A DNA stretch of 64,000 nucleotides from Massilia sp. BSC265 (GTDB taxonomy: Bacteria; Pseudomonadota; Gammaproteobacteria; Burkholderiales; Burkholderiaceae_D). Positions within the stretch are counted from its first letter, which is position 1. Each line of letters begins with the position of its first letter. The notes beneath the pieces are model-generated. The model made no database searches. It was not told the origin of the DNA and was given only the letters and a program-made list of their open reading frames with translations. Below are positions 40,186 to 48,426 of the stretch, in pieces. A program made the translations under genes and the position numbers. The stretch is taken from positions 558,001-622,000 of the forward strand of contig NZ_JPXI01000033.1 of NCBI RefSeq assembly GCF_000740675.1. The letters are read 5' to 3'.

Positions 40186-43100
40186 TCACCGGATCATCGA
40201 CTCCCACACCTTCTGCAAGCGTTTGGCCGACACCGGCATCGGCGTGCGCAGCTCCTGCGCGAACAGCGACACCCGCAGCTCCTCCAGCATCCAGCGGAAC
40301 TCGGTCATGCGCGGATCGTTGTTCTTGCCCGCCTGGTTCTTGAGCGTGCGCTGGAACTGGCTGGCCGCGTTCTGCCACTCCGCCATCAGCTGGGCATCGC
40401 GCGATGGATTGCCGCGCAGCTTCTCGATGCGCACATTGATCGCCTTCAGGTAGCGCGGGAAGTGCGCCAGCTGGCTGTACTCGTTGTCCGCAATGAAGCG
40501 CTTGTGGATCAGGCCCTGCAGCTGCGCCCCGATGTCCTGCTGCACCGCCGGCGGCAAGCTCTGGATACGCTTCGGCATGCCGTGGAACTCCGCCAGCACC
40601 GAACCCACCAGGCGCGCAATCTCGTTGATCAACAGGCCGATGCGTCCCTTGCCCTCGTCCTTGCGCTTGTTGAACTCCCCGGAGTTGATCGGCAGCGGAT
40701 CCTGCAGGCAGGCGATGTCGATCGCCTTGGCGATGATCTGGTCGCGCAGGTCTTCCTGCGTGCCCACGCTCATGAACTGCATGCCCATCCCCTGCAGGCC
40801 GGGGATGTTCTTCTCGGCGAACTTCAGCTGGTCCTTCAGCTGCAGCGCGAACAGGCGGCGCAGGCCGACGCGGTGGGTGCGCGCCGCCACGTTGGGGTCG
40901 TCGAACACTTCCAGGTCGCAGTGCGTGCCCTTGTCCACCAGCGCCGGAAAGCCGATCAGGGTCAGCTTGCCCTGCGTGATCTCCAGCAGTTCCGGCAGCT
41001 CGCCGAAGCTCCACGTCGTCAGGCCGGTATGCTGGACCGCGCCGGCGGCGGCAGCCGGCGCGGTCGCCGCCTGGCCTGACGGTTTCGTCATCGGCGCATT
41101 GCCCTTCCCTTTCGGCGGCGGAGAAACCGGCTGCGGAGCAGCCTGCAGCTTCGCCGGTGCCGCCGCCGGCGTGGCTTCCGCCATCTTCTGGAAGCTCTCG
41201 CGTGCCTGGCCGCCCAGTTCGGCCTGCAGGGTCGCCAGGTTGCGTCCCATGTCGAGCTGGCGCCCGTGCTCGTCGATCACCTTGAAGTTCATGAACAGGT
41301 GTGCCGGCAGGGTTTCCAGCTTGAAGTCGGTCGTCAGCACGCGCGCACTGGTGTGCATGTGGATGTCGTCGATCAGGGCGTCGACCAGGTCGCCTTTGGC
41401 GAAGCGCAGCGGGTCCTGGTGGCGCTCGAAGAAGTTCGCGGCGTAGTCCGGCAGCGGCACGCAATGGCGGCGCAGCTTCTGCGGCAGGGATTTCAGCAGC
41501 AGGTGCACCTTCTCCTTCAGCATGCCCGGCACCAGCCAGCCCGGGCGCGCCGAGGGGATCTGGTTGAGGGCGAACAGCGGCACCGTCAGGGTCACGCCGT
41601 CGCGCGGGCTGCCCGGCTCGAAGTGATAGGTCAGTCCCATCTCGATGCCGGTGACGTTCATCGTCTTCGGGAACAGCTCGGTGGTGACGCCGGCCGCCTC
41701 GTGGCGCATCAGCTCTTCGCGGACCAGGAACAGGAGCTTCGGATTGTCGCGCGAGGCGTCCTTGTACCACTTTTCGAAACCCGCGCCGTTCACCACGGTG
41801 CGCGGGATTTCCTTGTCGTAGAAGGCGGCGATCAGCTGCTCGTCCACCAGCACGTCCAGGCGGCGCGACTTGTGCTCGAGGTTCTCGATCTCGCGCACCA
41901 GCTTGTGGTTGTGGGCGTAGAAAGGCGCGCGCGTCTCGTAGTCGCCCGCCACCAGCGCATCACGGATGAAGATCTCGCGCGCCTCGCCAGGGTTGTGCTG
42001 GCTGTAGTTGATGCGGCGGTTGCTGTAGACGACGATGCCGTACAGGGTCGCGCGCTCGAGCGCCGTCACCTGGGCCTGGCGCTTTTCCCAGCGCGGCTCG
42101 CCCCAGGACTTCTTGAGCAGGTGCGCGCCGATCTTCTCCACCCATTCCGGCTGGATCTGCGCGATGGTGCGCGCGTACAGGCGTGTGGTCTCGACCAGTT
42201 CGGCCGCCATGACCCAGCGCCCCGGCTTCTTGGCCAGGTAAGAGCCCGGCCAGATGTGAAACTTGATGCCGCGCGCGCCCAGGAATACCGGCTCGTCCTC
42301 GGCCTTGAACCCGATGTTGCCGAGCAGGCCGGTGAGCAGCGCCATGTGCAGCTGGTCGTACGTGGCGGGCGCGGCGTTCAGGCGCCAGCCCTGCTCGCGC
42401 GCCACCGTCAGCAGCTGCGAATGCACGTCGCGCCACTCGCGCAGGCGCAGCTGCGACAGGAAGTTGGCGCGGCAGTTCTCCTGCAACTGCCGGTTCGACT
42501 TCTTGTGTTCGATGGCGTCCTCGAACCAGGCCCATATCTTGAGGTAGCTGAGGAACTCCGACTTCTCGTCGGCGAACTTCTTGTGCTTTTCGTCGGCCTG
42601 CTGCTGGTACTCGATCGGACGATCGCGCGGGTCCTGGGTGGACAGCGCGGACGCCACGATCAGCATCTCGGTCAGGCAATCGTTGTCGACCGCTGCCAGG
42701 ATCATGCGGCCCACGCGCGGGTCGAGCGGCAGCTTGGCCAGTTTCTTGCCCAGCGGCGTCAGCTCGTTCGAATCGTCGACCGCGCCGACTTCCTGCAGCA
42801 GCTGGTAGCCGTCCGCGATGGCGCGGCCCTGGGGCGGCTCGATGAAGGGGAAGGTCTCGACGTCGGTCAGGTGCAGCGACTTCATGCGCAGGATGACCGA
42901 GGCCAGCGAGGAACGCAGGATCTCCGGGTCCGCGAACTTCGGGCGCTTGTTGAAATCGTCCTCTTCGTACAGGCGGATGCAGACGCCGTCGGCCACGCGA
43001 CCGCAGCGGCCGGCGCGCTGGTTGGCGGACGATTGCGCCACCGGTTCGATCTGCAGCTGCTCGACCTTGTTGCGGAAGCTGTAGCGTTTTACGCGCGCGA

Positions 43101-44388
43101 GACCCGTGTCGACCACGTAGCGGATGCCCGGCACCGTCAACGAGGTCTCGGCCACGTTGGTGGCCAGAACGATGCGGCGCGCGTTGGTCGTCTTGAACAC
43201 GCGGTCCTGCTCCTCCACCGACAGGCGGGCGAACAGGGGCAGGATCTCGACGTGCGGCGGGTGGTGCTTGCGCAGTGCTTCGGCCGCATCGCGGATCTCG
43301 CGCTCGCCCGGCAGGAAGACCAGCACATCGCCCGAGCCGATGCGGCACAGCTCATCGACGGCGTCGACCACCGCTTCCATCAGGTCACGCTTTTCGCGCG
43401 CCACCTGGGCCTTCGGGGCCGGCTCGCCGGGCTTCGGCTGCGTGGCCATGACCGGATCCTTGTCCACCGGACGGTAGCGCACCTCCACCTTGTACAGGCG
43501 GCCCGACACCTCGATCACAGGCGCAGGTTTTTCCGGCGTGCCGAAGTGGCGCGCGAAGCGCTCGGCATCGATGGTCGCCGAGGTGATGATCACCTTCAGG
43601 TCCGGACGGCGCGGCAGCAGCTGCTTCAGGTAGCCGAGCAGGAAGTCGATGTTCAGGCTGCGTTCGTGCGCCTCGTCGATGATGATCGTGTCGTAGGCGC
43701 GCAGCAGCGGGTCCGTTTGCGTTTCGGCCAGCAGGATACCGTCGGTCATCAGCTTGACCGATGCCCCCCTCGAGAGCGTGTCGTTGAAGCGCACCTTGAA
43801 GCCCACGTGCTCGCCCAGCGGCGAACCGAGTTCCTGCGCGATGCGCTTGGCGGTACTCGATGCGGCGATACGGCGCGGCTGGGTGTGGCCGATCAGGCCT
43901 TTCTGGCCGCGGCCCAGCTCCAGGCAGATCTTCGGCAGCTGGGTGGTCTTGCCGGAACCGGTTTCGCCCGAGACGATGACCACCTGGCTCCCTTCAATCG
44001 CCTTTGCGATCTCGGCGCGGCGGCCGGAGACCGGCAGGTCTTCGGGGAAGGTGATCGGCGGGATCGGGTTGCGGAAAGGTGGGTTGCGATCGTCCTCGCG
44101 CGCAGGACGCTCGCCGCGTTCACGCGGCGGGTTCGGCGCACGCTGCGGCTTCGCGCCGCCCTGCCCGCTCGCAGGACGCTGGCCGTTATCGGTGCGCGGC
44201 GGTGCAGGTGCGCGGCGCGGTCCGCTGCGCTCCGCGCTACCCGGGTGCCTGGTCTGCAGTTCGCCATCGCGCGTCTGCGTCATCGGCGCGCGCGTGTCAC
44301 CCTCCGGGCGCTTGCGCGGCTCGGTGGCGGAAGGGTTGTGGGAAGCGTCGCGCGCCTGAGGCGAAGGCTTGTTACTCTGTTCAGACAT
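40186..44388 (-). CDS. hrpA: ATP-dependent RNA helicase HrpA
   Basis: 1400 residues. After a disordered, charged and Pro-rich region (1-110) comes the DEAH helicase core: Walker A GETGSGKTTQ (141-150), PRRIAA, DEAH (238-241), SATID and the motif VI QRAGRCGR, then winged-helix/ratchet and OB-fold regions and the long HrpA-specific C-terminus. HrpA is a DEAH RNA helicase linked to mRNA processing and ribosome collision rescue. The N-terminal tail is longer than in E. coli HrpA (1300). Divergent from argA with 55 bp between starts. Confidence 0.94.
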   Translation of the reverse strand: MSEQSNKPSPQARDASHNPSATEPRKRPEGDTRAPMTQTRDGELQTRHPGSAERSGPRRAPAPPRTDNGQRPASGQGGAKPQRAPNPPRERGERPAREDDRNPPFRNPIPPITFPEDLPVSGRRAEIAKAIEGSQVVIVSGETGSGKTTQLPKICLELGRGQKGLIGHTQPRRIAASSTAKRIAQELGSPLGEHVGFKVRFNDTLSRGASVKLMTDGILLAETQTDPLLRAYDTIIIDEAHERSLNIDFLLGYLKQLLPRRPDLKVIITSATIDAERFARHFGTPEKPAPVIEVSGRLYKVEVRYRPVDKDPVMATQPKPGEPAPKAQVAREKRDLMEAVVDAVDELCRIGSGDVLVFLPGEREIRDAAEALRKHHPPHVEILPLFARLSVEEQDRVFKTTNARRIVLATNVAETSLTVPGIRYVVDTGLARVKRYSFRNKVEQLQIEPVAQSSANQRAGRCGRVADGVCIRLYEEDDFNKRPKFADPEILRSSLASVILRMKSLHLTDVETFPFIEPPQGRAIADGYQLLQEVGAVDDSNELTPLGKKLAKLPLDPRVGRMILAAVDNDCLTEMLIVASALSTQDPRDRPIEYQQQADEKHKKFADEKSEFLSYLKIWAWFEDAIEHKKSNRQLQENCRANFLSQLRLREWRDVHSQLLTVAREQGWRLNAAPATYDQLHMALLTGLLGNIGFKAEDEPVFLGARGIKFHIWPGSYLAKKPGRWVMAAELVETTRLYARTIAQIQPEWVEKIGAHLLKKSWGEPRWEKRQAQVTALERATLYGIVVYSNRRINYSQHNPGEAREIFIRDALVAGDYETRAPFYAHNHKLVREIENLEHKSRRLDVLVDEQLIAAFYDKEIPRTVVNGAGFEKWYKDASRDNPKLLFLVREELMRHEAAGVTTELFPKTMNVTGIEMGLTYHFEPGSPRDGVTLTVPLFALNQIPSARPGWLVPGMLKEKVHLLLKSLPQKLRRHCVPLPDYAANFFERHQDPLRFAKGDLVDALIDDIHMHTSARVLTTDFKLETLPAHLFMNFKVIDEHGRQLDMGRNLATLQAELGGQARESFQKMAEATPAAAPAKLQAAPQPVSPPPKGKGNAPMTKPSGQAATAPAAAAGAVQHTGLTTWSFGELPELLEITQGKLTLIGFPALVDKGTHCDLEVFDDPNVAARTHRVGLRRLFALQLKDQLKFAEKNIPGLQGMGMQFMSVGTQEDLRDQIIAKAIDIACLQDPLPINSGEFNKRKDEGKGRIGLLINEIARLVGSVLAEFHGMPKRIQSLPPAVQQDIGAQLQGLIHKRFIADNEYSQLAHFPRYLKAINVRIEKLRGNPSRDAQLMAEWQNAASQFQRTLKNQAGKNNDPRMTEFRWMLEELRVSLFAQELRTPMPVSAKRLQKVWESMIR

Positions 44389-44405
44389 TGATTTTTACAA
44401 GGTAT

Positions 44406-44436
44406 TTGGTGCGCACAACGCGCAGCGAATTATAAT
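44406..44436 (+). promoter_or_regulatory. argA promoter
   Basis: TATAAT (44431-44436) is a perfect -10 box. TTGGTG lies 19 bp upstream as a weak -35. The predicted transcription start (about 44443) falls one base before the ATG at 44444. Confidence 0.6.
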
Positions 44437-44443
44437 GCGGCAA

Positions 44444-45757
44444 ATGGAAAACCCTACCCAATTCGTCCAGTGGCTGCGCTCTGTTGCGCCATACATTCAC
44501 ACCTTCGGCGGCAAGACTTTCGTCGTCGCCTTCCCGGGCGAGCTGGTCGCATCGGGTGCCCTGCCGGTCCTGGCCCAGGACCTGTCCCTGCTGCTCGGAC
44601 TCGGCATCCGCCTGGTGCTGGTGCATGGCTCGCGTCCGCAAGTGGCGGAGCAGCTCGCCCTGCGTAACGTCGAAGGCCGCTTCCATAACGGTATCCGGAT
44701 CACCGACTCCGCCGCGCTCGAATGCGCGAAGGAAGCCGCTGGCGAATTGCGCCTCGACATCGAAGCGGCCTTCAGCCAGGGCCTGCCGAACACGCCGATG
44801 TCGCATGCCCAGATCAGCATCGTCTCCGGCAACTTCGTCGTCGCACGCCCGCTCGGCGTGATCGACGGCGTCGATTTCGAACTCACCGGCGTGACCCGCA
44901 AGATCGCCGCCGAGAAGATCCAGCCGATCCTGCAGACCGAAGACAGCCTGGTGCTGCTGTCGCCGCTGGGTTTCTCGCCGACCGGCGAGATCTTCAACCT
45001 GACGATGGAAGACGTGGCCGCCTCGGCCGCGATCGCCCTGCACGCCGACAAGCTGATCTTCATCACCGAGACCGGCATGATGACGGACGCGGCCGGCACC
45101 GAGATCCGCGAACTGTCCTCGCACCAGGCCGAAGCCGTGCTGCAGGCCGGTTTCCTGCCGCCGGACGCCGCCTTCTACCTGCGGCACGCCATCAAGGCCT
45201 GCAACAGCGGCGTGGACCGTGCCCATATCGTGCCTTTCGAAATGGACGGCTCCGCCCTGCTGGAACTGTTCACGCACGACGGCGTCGGCACCATGATCAG
45301 CCACGAAAACCTGGAGAGTCTCCGCCAGGCCACAATTGAGGACGTTGGCGGGATTATCAAGCTCATCGAACCGCTGGAAGCCGACGGCACGCTGGTGTAC
45401 CGCGGCCGCGAGCTGATCGAGCGCGAGATCGACCAGTTCTCCGTCATCGACCACGACGGCGTGATCTTCGGCTGCGCCGCGCTGTATCCGTTTCCGGAAG
45501 CGAAGATGGGCGAGATGGCCTGCCTGACGGTGAGCCCGGACGCCCAGACCCAGGGCGACGGCGAGCGCATCCTCAAGCACATCGAGAACCGCGCCCGAGC
45601 GGCCGGCCTCACCAAGCTGTTCGTGCTGACCACGCGCACTGCGCACTGGTTCAAGAAGCGCGGCTTCGTGCCTGCCACGGTAGACGACCTGCCCAAGGAC
45701 CGCCAGCACATGTACAACTGGCAGCGCCGCTCACAGGTGTTGATCAAGACCTTATAA
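44444..45757 (+). CDS. argA: N-acetylglutamate synthase ArgA
   Basis: 437 residues (E. coli 443). An amino-acid-kinase domain (about 1-285; [20 protein letters not shown]) is joined to a GNAT domain (about 290-437; [20 protein letters not shown]). It makes N-acetylglutamate, the first step of arginine synthesis. No SD precedes either ATG; the one at 44435 lies within the -10 box, so 44444 is preferred and the message is probably leaderless. yggX follows after 46 bp. Confidence 0.94.
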   Translation: MENPTQFVQWLRSVAPYIHTFGGKTFVVAFPGELVASGALPVLAQDLSLLLGLGIRLVLVHGSRPQVAEQLALRNVEGRFHNGIRITDSAALECAKEAAGELRLDIEAAFSQGLPNTPMSHAQISIVSGNFVVARPLGVIDGVDFELTGVTRKIAAEKIQPILQTEDSLVLLSPLGFSPTGEIFNLTMEDVAASAAIALHADKLIFITETGMMTDAAGTEIRELSSHQAEAVLQAGFLPPDAAFYLRHAIKACNSGVDRAHIVPFEMDGSALLELFTHDGVGTMISHENLESLRQATIEDVGGIIKLIEPLEADGTLVYRGRELIEREIDQFSVIDHDGVIFGCAALYPFPEAKMGEMACLTVSPDAQTQGDGERILKHIENRARAAGLTKLFVLTTRTAHWFKKRGFVPATVDDLPKDRQHMYNWQRRSQVLIKTL

Positions 45758-45803
45758 TGTCGGTCTACCCAGATCACTTTTAACAGGATTACAGGAGTAC
45801 ACC

Positions 45804-46079
45804 ATGGCCCGCACCGTCCAATGCATCAAACTGAACAAGGAAGCCGAAGGTCTGGACTTCCCGCCGGTACCAGGCGAAATGGGCAAGAAGCTGTACCAGT
45901 CGGTTTCCAAGGAAGCCTGGCAGGCATGGCTGAAGCACCAGACCATGCTGATCAACGAAAACCGCCTGAACCTGGCGGATGACCGCGCACGCAAGTACCT
46001 GGCGTCGCAGATGGAGCGTCATTTCTTTGGCGACGGCGCTGCGGACCAGGCGCAGGGTTACGTGCCGCCGACCGCGTAA
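45804..46079 (+). CDS. yggX: Fe(II)-trafficking / oxidative-damage protection protein YggX
   Basis: 91 residues, the family's normal size, starting [19 protein letters not shown] with the conserved Cys7, and [18 protein letters not shown] in the middle. YggX protects iron-sulphur clusters against oxidation. ACAGGAG precedes the ATG. A TATAAT at 45753 overlapping the argA stop may give it its own promoter besides read-through from argA. Confidence 0.95.
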   Translation: MARTVQCIKLNKEAEGLDFPPVPGEMGKKLYQSVSKEAWQAWLKHQTMLINENRLNLADDRARKYLASQMERHFFGDGAADQAQGYVPPTA

Positions 46080-46100
46080 GGTTAACGCCTGCACGTCGAA

Positions 46101-46212
46101 GTTGTAGGGTGGGCAGGTTTCCTGCCCACGCGTTCGACAGCGTTCAGCACTGCCGCGGCGTATCAGCCACGAGCGGTCGCCGCGTGGGCGGGAGGCCCGC
46201 CCACCCTACAAC
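46101..46212. repeat. Dispersed inverted-repeat element, copy C
   Basis: About 112 bp with perfect 14 bp ends GTTGTAGGGTGGGC / GCCCACCCTACAAC, plus inner GGGCAGGTTTCCTGCCC hairpin. It fills the gap between the convergent yggX and AraC-family genes. Best preserved of the four copies. Confidence 0.8.
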
Positions 46213-46237
46213 TGGGCTAACAAGATGCTCTCTCCCC

Positions 46238-47290
46238 TCAGCCGCCCGCAGTTCCCTGCAGGCCGGCGAACCATCCCAGCTCGCCTCCCATTGCCGCCCT
46301 GATCGGCCCCGGCGTCAGACCTGTCCAGCGCTTGAACGAACGCCTGAAATTGGCCGCGTCGTGGAAGCCCAGGTAGCGCGCCACCTCCTCGTTATCCGCC
46401 CGCTCCACCTGCAGCAGCCACAGCGCCACGTGCGTCCGCACATGGTCCAGCTCGCCCTGGAAGTGGGTATGGTGGCGCAACAAGTGCCGCTTGAAAGTCG
46501 CCGGACTCACCCCGAAATCCGCCGCCGTCCGCTCCAGCGTCGGCGCCGCGCGCACATTCGTCAGCAGGTAATCGTAGAGCGCCGCCAGCAGCCCCGGCGC
46601 GCGCGGCGCTTCGAGCGCAGCCGCCTGCTGCGCCAGCCGTGACGCCACCTCGTTGGCGCGCGGCCACGGCCGGTCGAGCCAGGACGCGGGAATCAGCATG
46701 GCGTCGAGTTGGCAGCCGAAGCGCAGCTCGGTGCCGAGGTGCACGTGGTGCTGCTCGACGTGGCGCGGGGCCGCGCGGTTGAAGCAGAACCGCCAGGGCA
46801 GGCGCTCGCCCCCCAGCCAGCGGCACAGGCCGACGAGCGCCGTCATGTGCATCTCGACCAGGGCCGGCCGGATGCCGGGCGCGCCGTAAGCATCGATCCA
46901 GTACACCAGCGCCACCTCGCCCCAGTGCTCGAAGCGCGGACGCAGCAGCGGCGTCAGGCGCGCATGGTGGCGGCACAGGGTCTGGAGCAGGACGCGCAGG
47001 TTCGGCGCCTGCACCAGCGCGTGGCTGGCCGCGCCGTCATGCCCGGGCAGCAATAGCTGGCCCAGCATGAAGCTGGTGTCCGGGCTGGCGAGCACGCGCA
47101 GGGTATTGGACAGCTGCTGCAGGTATTGAAACGGCGACACCAGGCTGTCGGGCGACAGCCCGGCCAGCAGGCCGGTGTCGCGCAACAGGTCGGCGTCGAC
47201 CGCATCGCGCGAGCGGCCGTACTCCAGCGCCAGCGCCGGCTGCTGCCGCGCCGGAATCGAGGGTTCTCCCGCCGGCTGCCAGTCGATCAC
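46238..47290 (-). CDS. AraC-family regulator with Arabinose_bd-type N-terminus
   Basis: 350 residues from a GTG that overlaps the TGA of the upstream GGDEF gene (GTGA). The N-terminal 190 residues fit the PF12625-type ligand domain (GLLAGLSPDSLVSPFQYLQQL; FELRFG-like GTELRFGC). The C-terminus has the two AraC helix-turn-helix units (LERTAADFGVSPATFKRHL and VARYLGFHDAANFRRSFKRWTGLTP). Its coupling to a membrane protein with a broken GGDEF domain suggests that the two work together. Targets are not evident. Confidence 0.85.
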   Translation of the reverse strand: MIDWQPAGEPSIPARQQPALALEYGRSRDAVDADLLRDTGLLAGLSPDSLVSPFQYLQQLSNTLRVLASPDTSFMLGQLLLPGHDGAASHALVQAPNLRVLLQTLCRHHARLTPLLRPRFEHWGEVALVYWIDAYGAPGIRPALVEMHMTALVGLCRWLGGERLPWRFCFNRAAPRHVEQHHVHLGTELRFGCQLDAMLIPASWLDRPWPRANEVASRLAQQAAALEAPRAPGLLAALYDYLLTNVRAAPTLERTAADFGVSPATFKRHLLRHHTHFQGELDHVRTHVALWLLQVERADNEEVARYLGFHDAANFRRSFKRWTGLTPGPIRAAMGGELGWFAGLQGTAGG

Positions 47291-48147
47291 GCCGCATCCA
47301 TCCGGCGGCACAGGTCGGCCAGCAGCACGTCCGGCGCGCCGCGCGTCGGCGCACTGCCGTGACGCAGGGTGATGCGCACCGGACCGCCCCGCGCGTGGTG
47401 GCGCATGGCACCCACCATGGTGCACAGGTGAACGGCGGCGTCGGCCGCTTCGTTCACCCCGAGTCCCGGCATCAGGACGGCGAAACGGTCGCCGGCATAA
47501 CGGCACAGCAGGTCGTCGTTGCGAAGGTTCAGCAAGAGCATGTGCGCGACCGCCTGCAGCACGCGATCGCCTTCCGCATGGCCGTGTTCCCGGTTGATGC
47601 GGTGGAAGCCGTCGATGTCGAACAGCACCAGCACGCATTCCCGGCTGCCGTCGCGCCGGCTCTCCAGGCGCAGCTGTTCGCGCAGGTAGGCGGCATCGGC
47701 CAGCTGGGTGATGCGATCGAAGGGACGATGGTTGCGGAACAGCCGCTCGCGCTTGCGCATGTGCTCGGCCAGCGTGGCCTGCTCCTGGCGCCAGTAATAC
47801 AGGCCGACCGTCAGCACCAGCATCCCCAGCGGCAGCAGCGCCTCCAGCGCGTTGTCCCACAAGGCATGCCTGTCGACGTCGATGGCCTCGTCCAGGCAAT
47901 CGGCCCAGGAGCCCAGCATGATGCAGGCCAGCCCGCCTGCCAGCAGGCGCGTCACGCGCCCGTCCGGACGGCTGTTCAGCACGATCAGGCACCACACGGC
48001 CGCCAACAGCGCGGTGCCGCCCTCGCCCACGATGTCCATCCAGTTCCACCGCGCCAGCGGCAGGATCGTGCCGGCGGCCGCGAACAGCAGGACGAGGCTG
48101 CACAGCAGGCCGGCAACCAGGAGAACGGGGCGGATGGCGAAGGTCAT
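47287..48147 (-). CDS. Membrane protein with degenerate GGDEF domain
   Basis: 286 residues. Four to five N-terminal helices (1-120) form a membrane sensor, then a GGDEF fold (about 145-286) with ECVLVLFDIDGFHRINREHGHAEGDRVL. The signature is AGDRF instead of GGDEF: the catalytic Glu is replaced by Arg, so c-di-GMP synthesis is unlikely and a binding or signalling role is more plausible. The I-site RxxD is present as RNDD. The stop codon overlaps the AraC-family start. Confidence 0.83.
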   Translation of the reverse strand: MTFAIRPVLLVAGLLCSLVLLFAAAGTILPLARWNWMDIVGEGGTALLAAVWCLIVLNSRPDGRVTRLLAGGLACIMLGSWADCLDEAIDVDRHALWDNALEALLPLGMLVLTVGLYYWRQEQATLAEHMRKRERLFRNHRPFDRITQLADAAYLREQLRLESRRDGSRECVLVLFDIDGFHRINREHGHAEGDRVLQAVAHMLLLNLRNDDLLCRYAGDRFAVLMPGLGVNEAADAAVHLCTMVGAMRHHARGGPVRITLRHGSAPTRGAPDVLLADLCRRMDAA

Positions 48148-48426
48148 GGCGCAAGGAAGCAGAAAGCAGGGCGTCCTACCGTAGCGCAGGCGCGTGACGG
48201 CAGCATGACAGGGCGACAAGCCTGTGGCGCCTGTGCACGGGTCCGAACGGCTCAGCTGTCTGCGCCAGGTTTCGCTGTCAGCCGCGCTGTCGCAGCACAA
48301 ACCCGGGTGGACGGGAGGTCAATTCGGCTCATTCGTTCCGCAGGGCGGCCGGCGGCCGGATTGCCGTCACCGGTACGTCACATTCGGCCACCAGAATCCG
48401 CCGCATTCCAACAACACGGTGCCCCC

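Noticed and set aside
48275-48292. Possible Pho box before the TonB receptor-phytase pair
   Set aside because: Two CTGTC repeats occur, but 12 bp apart instead of 11, with no -10 box at the right place and 135 bp from the gene.
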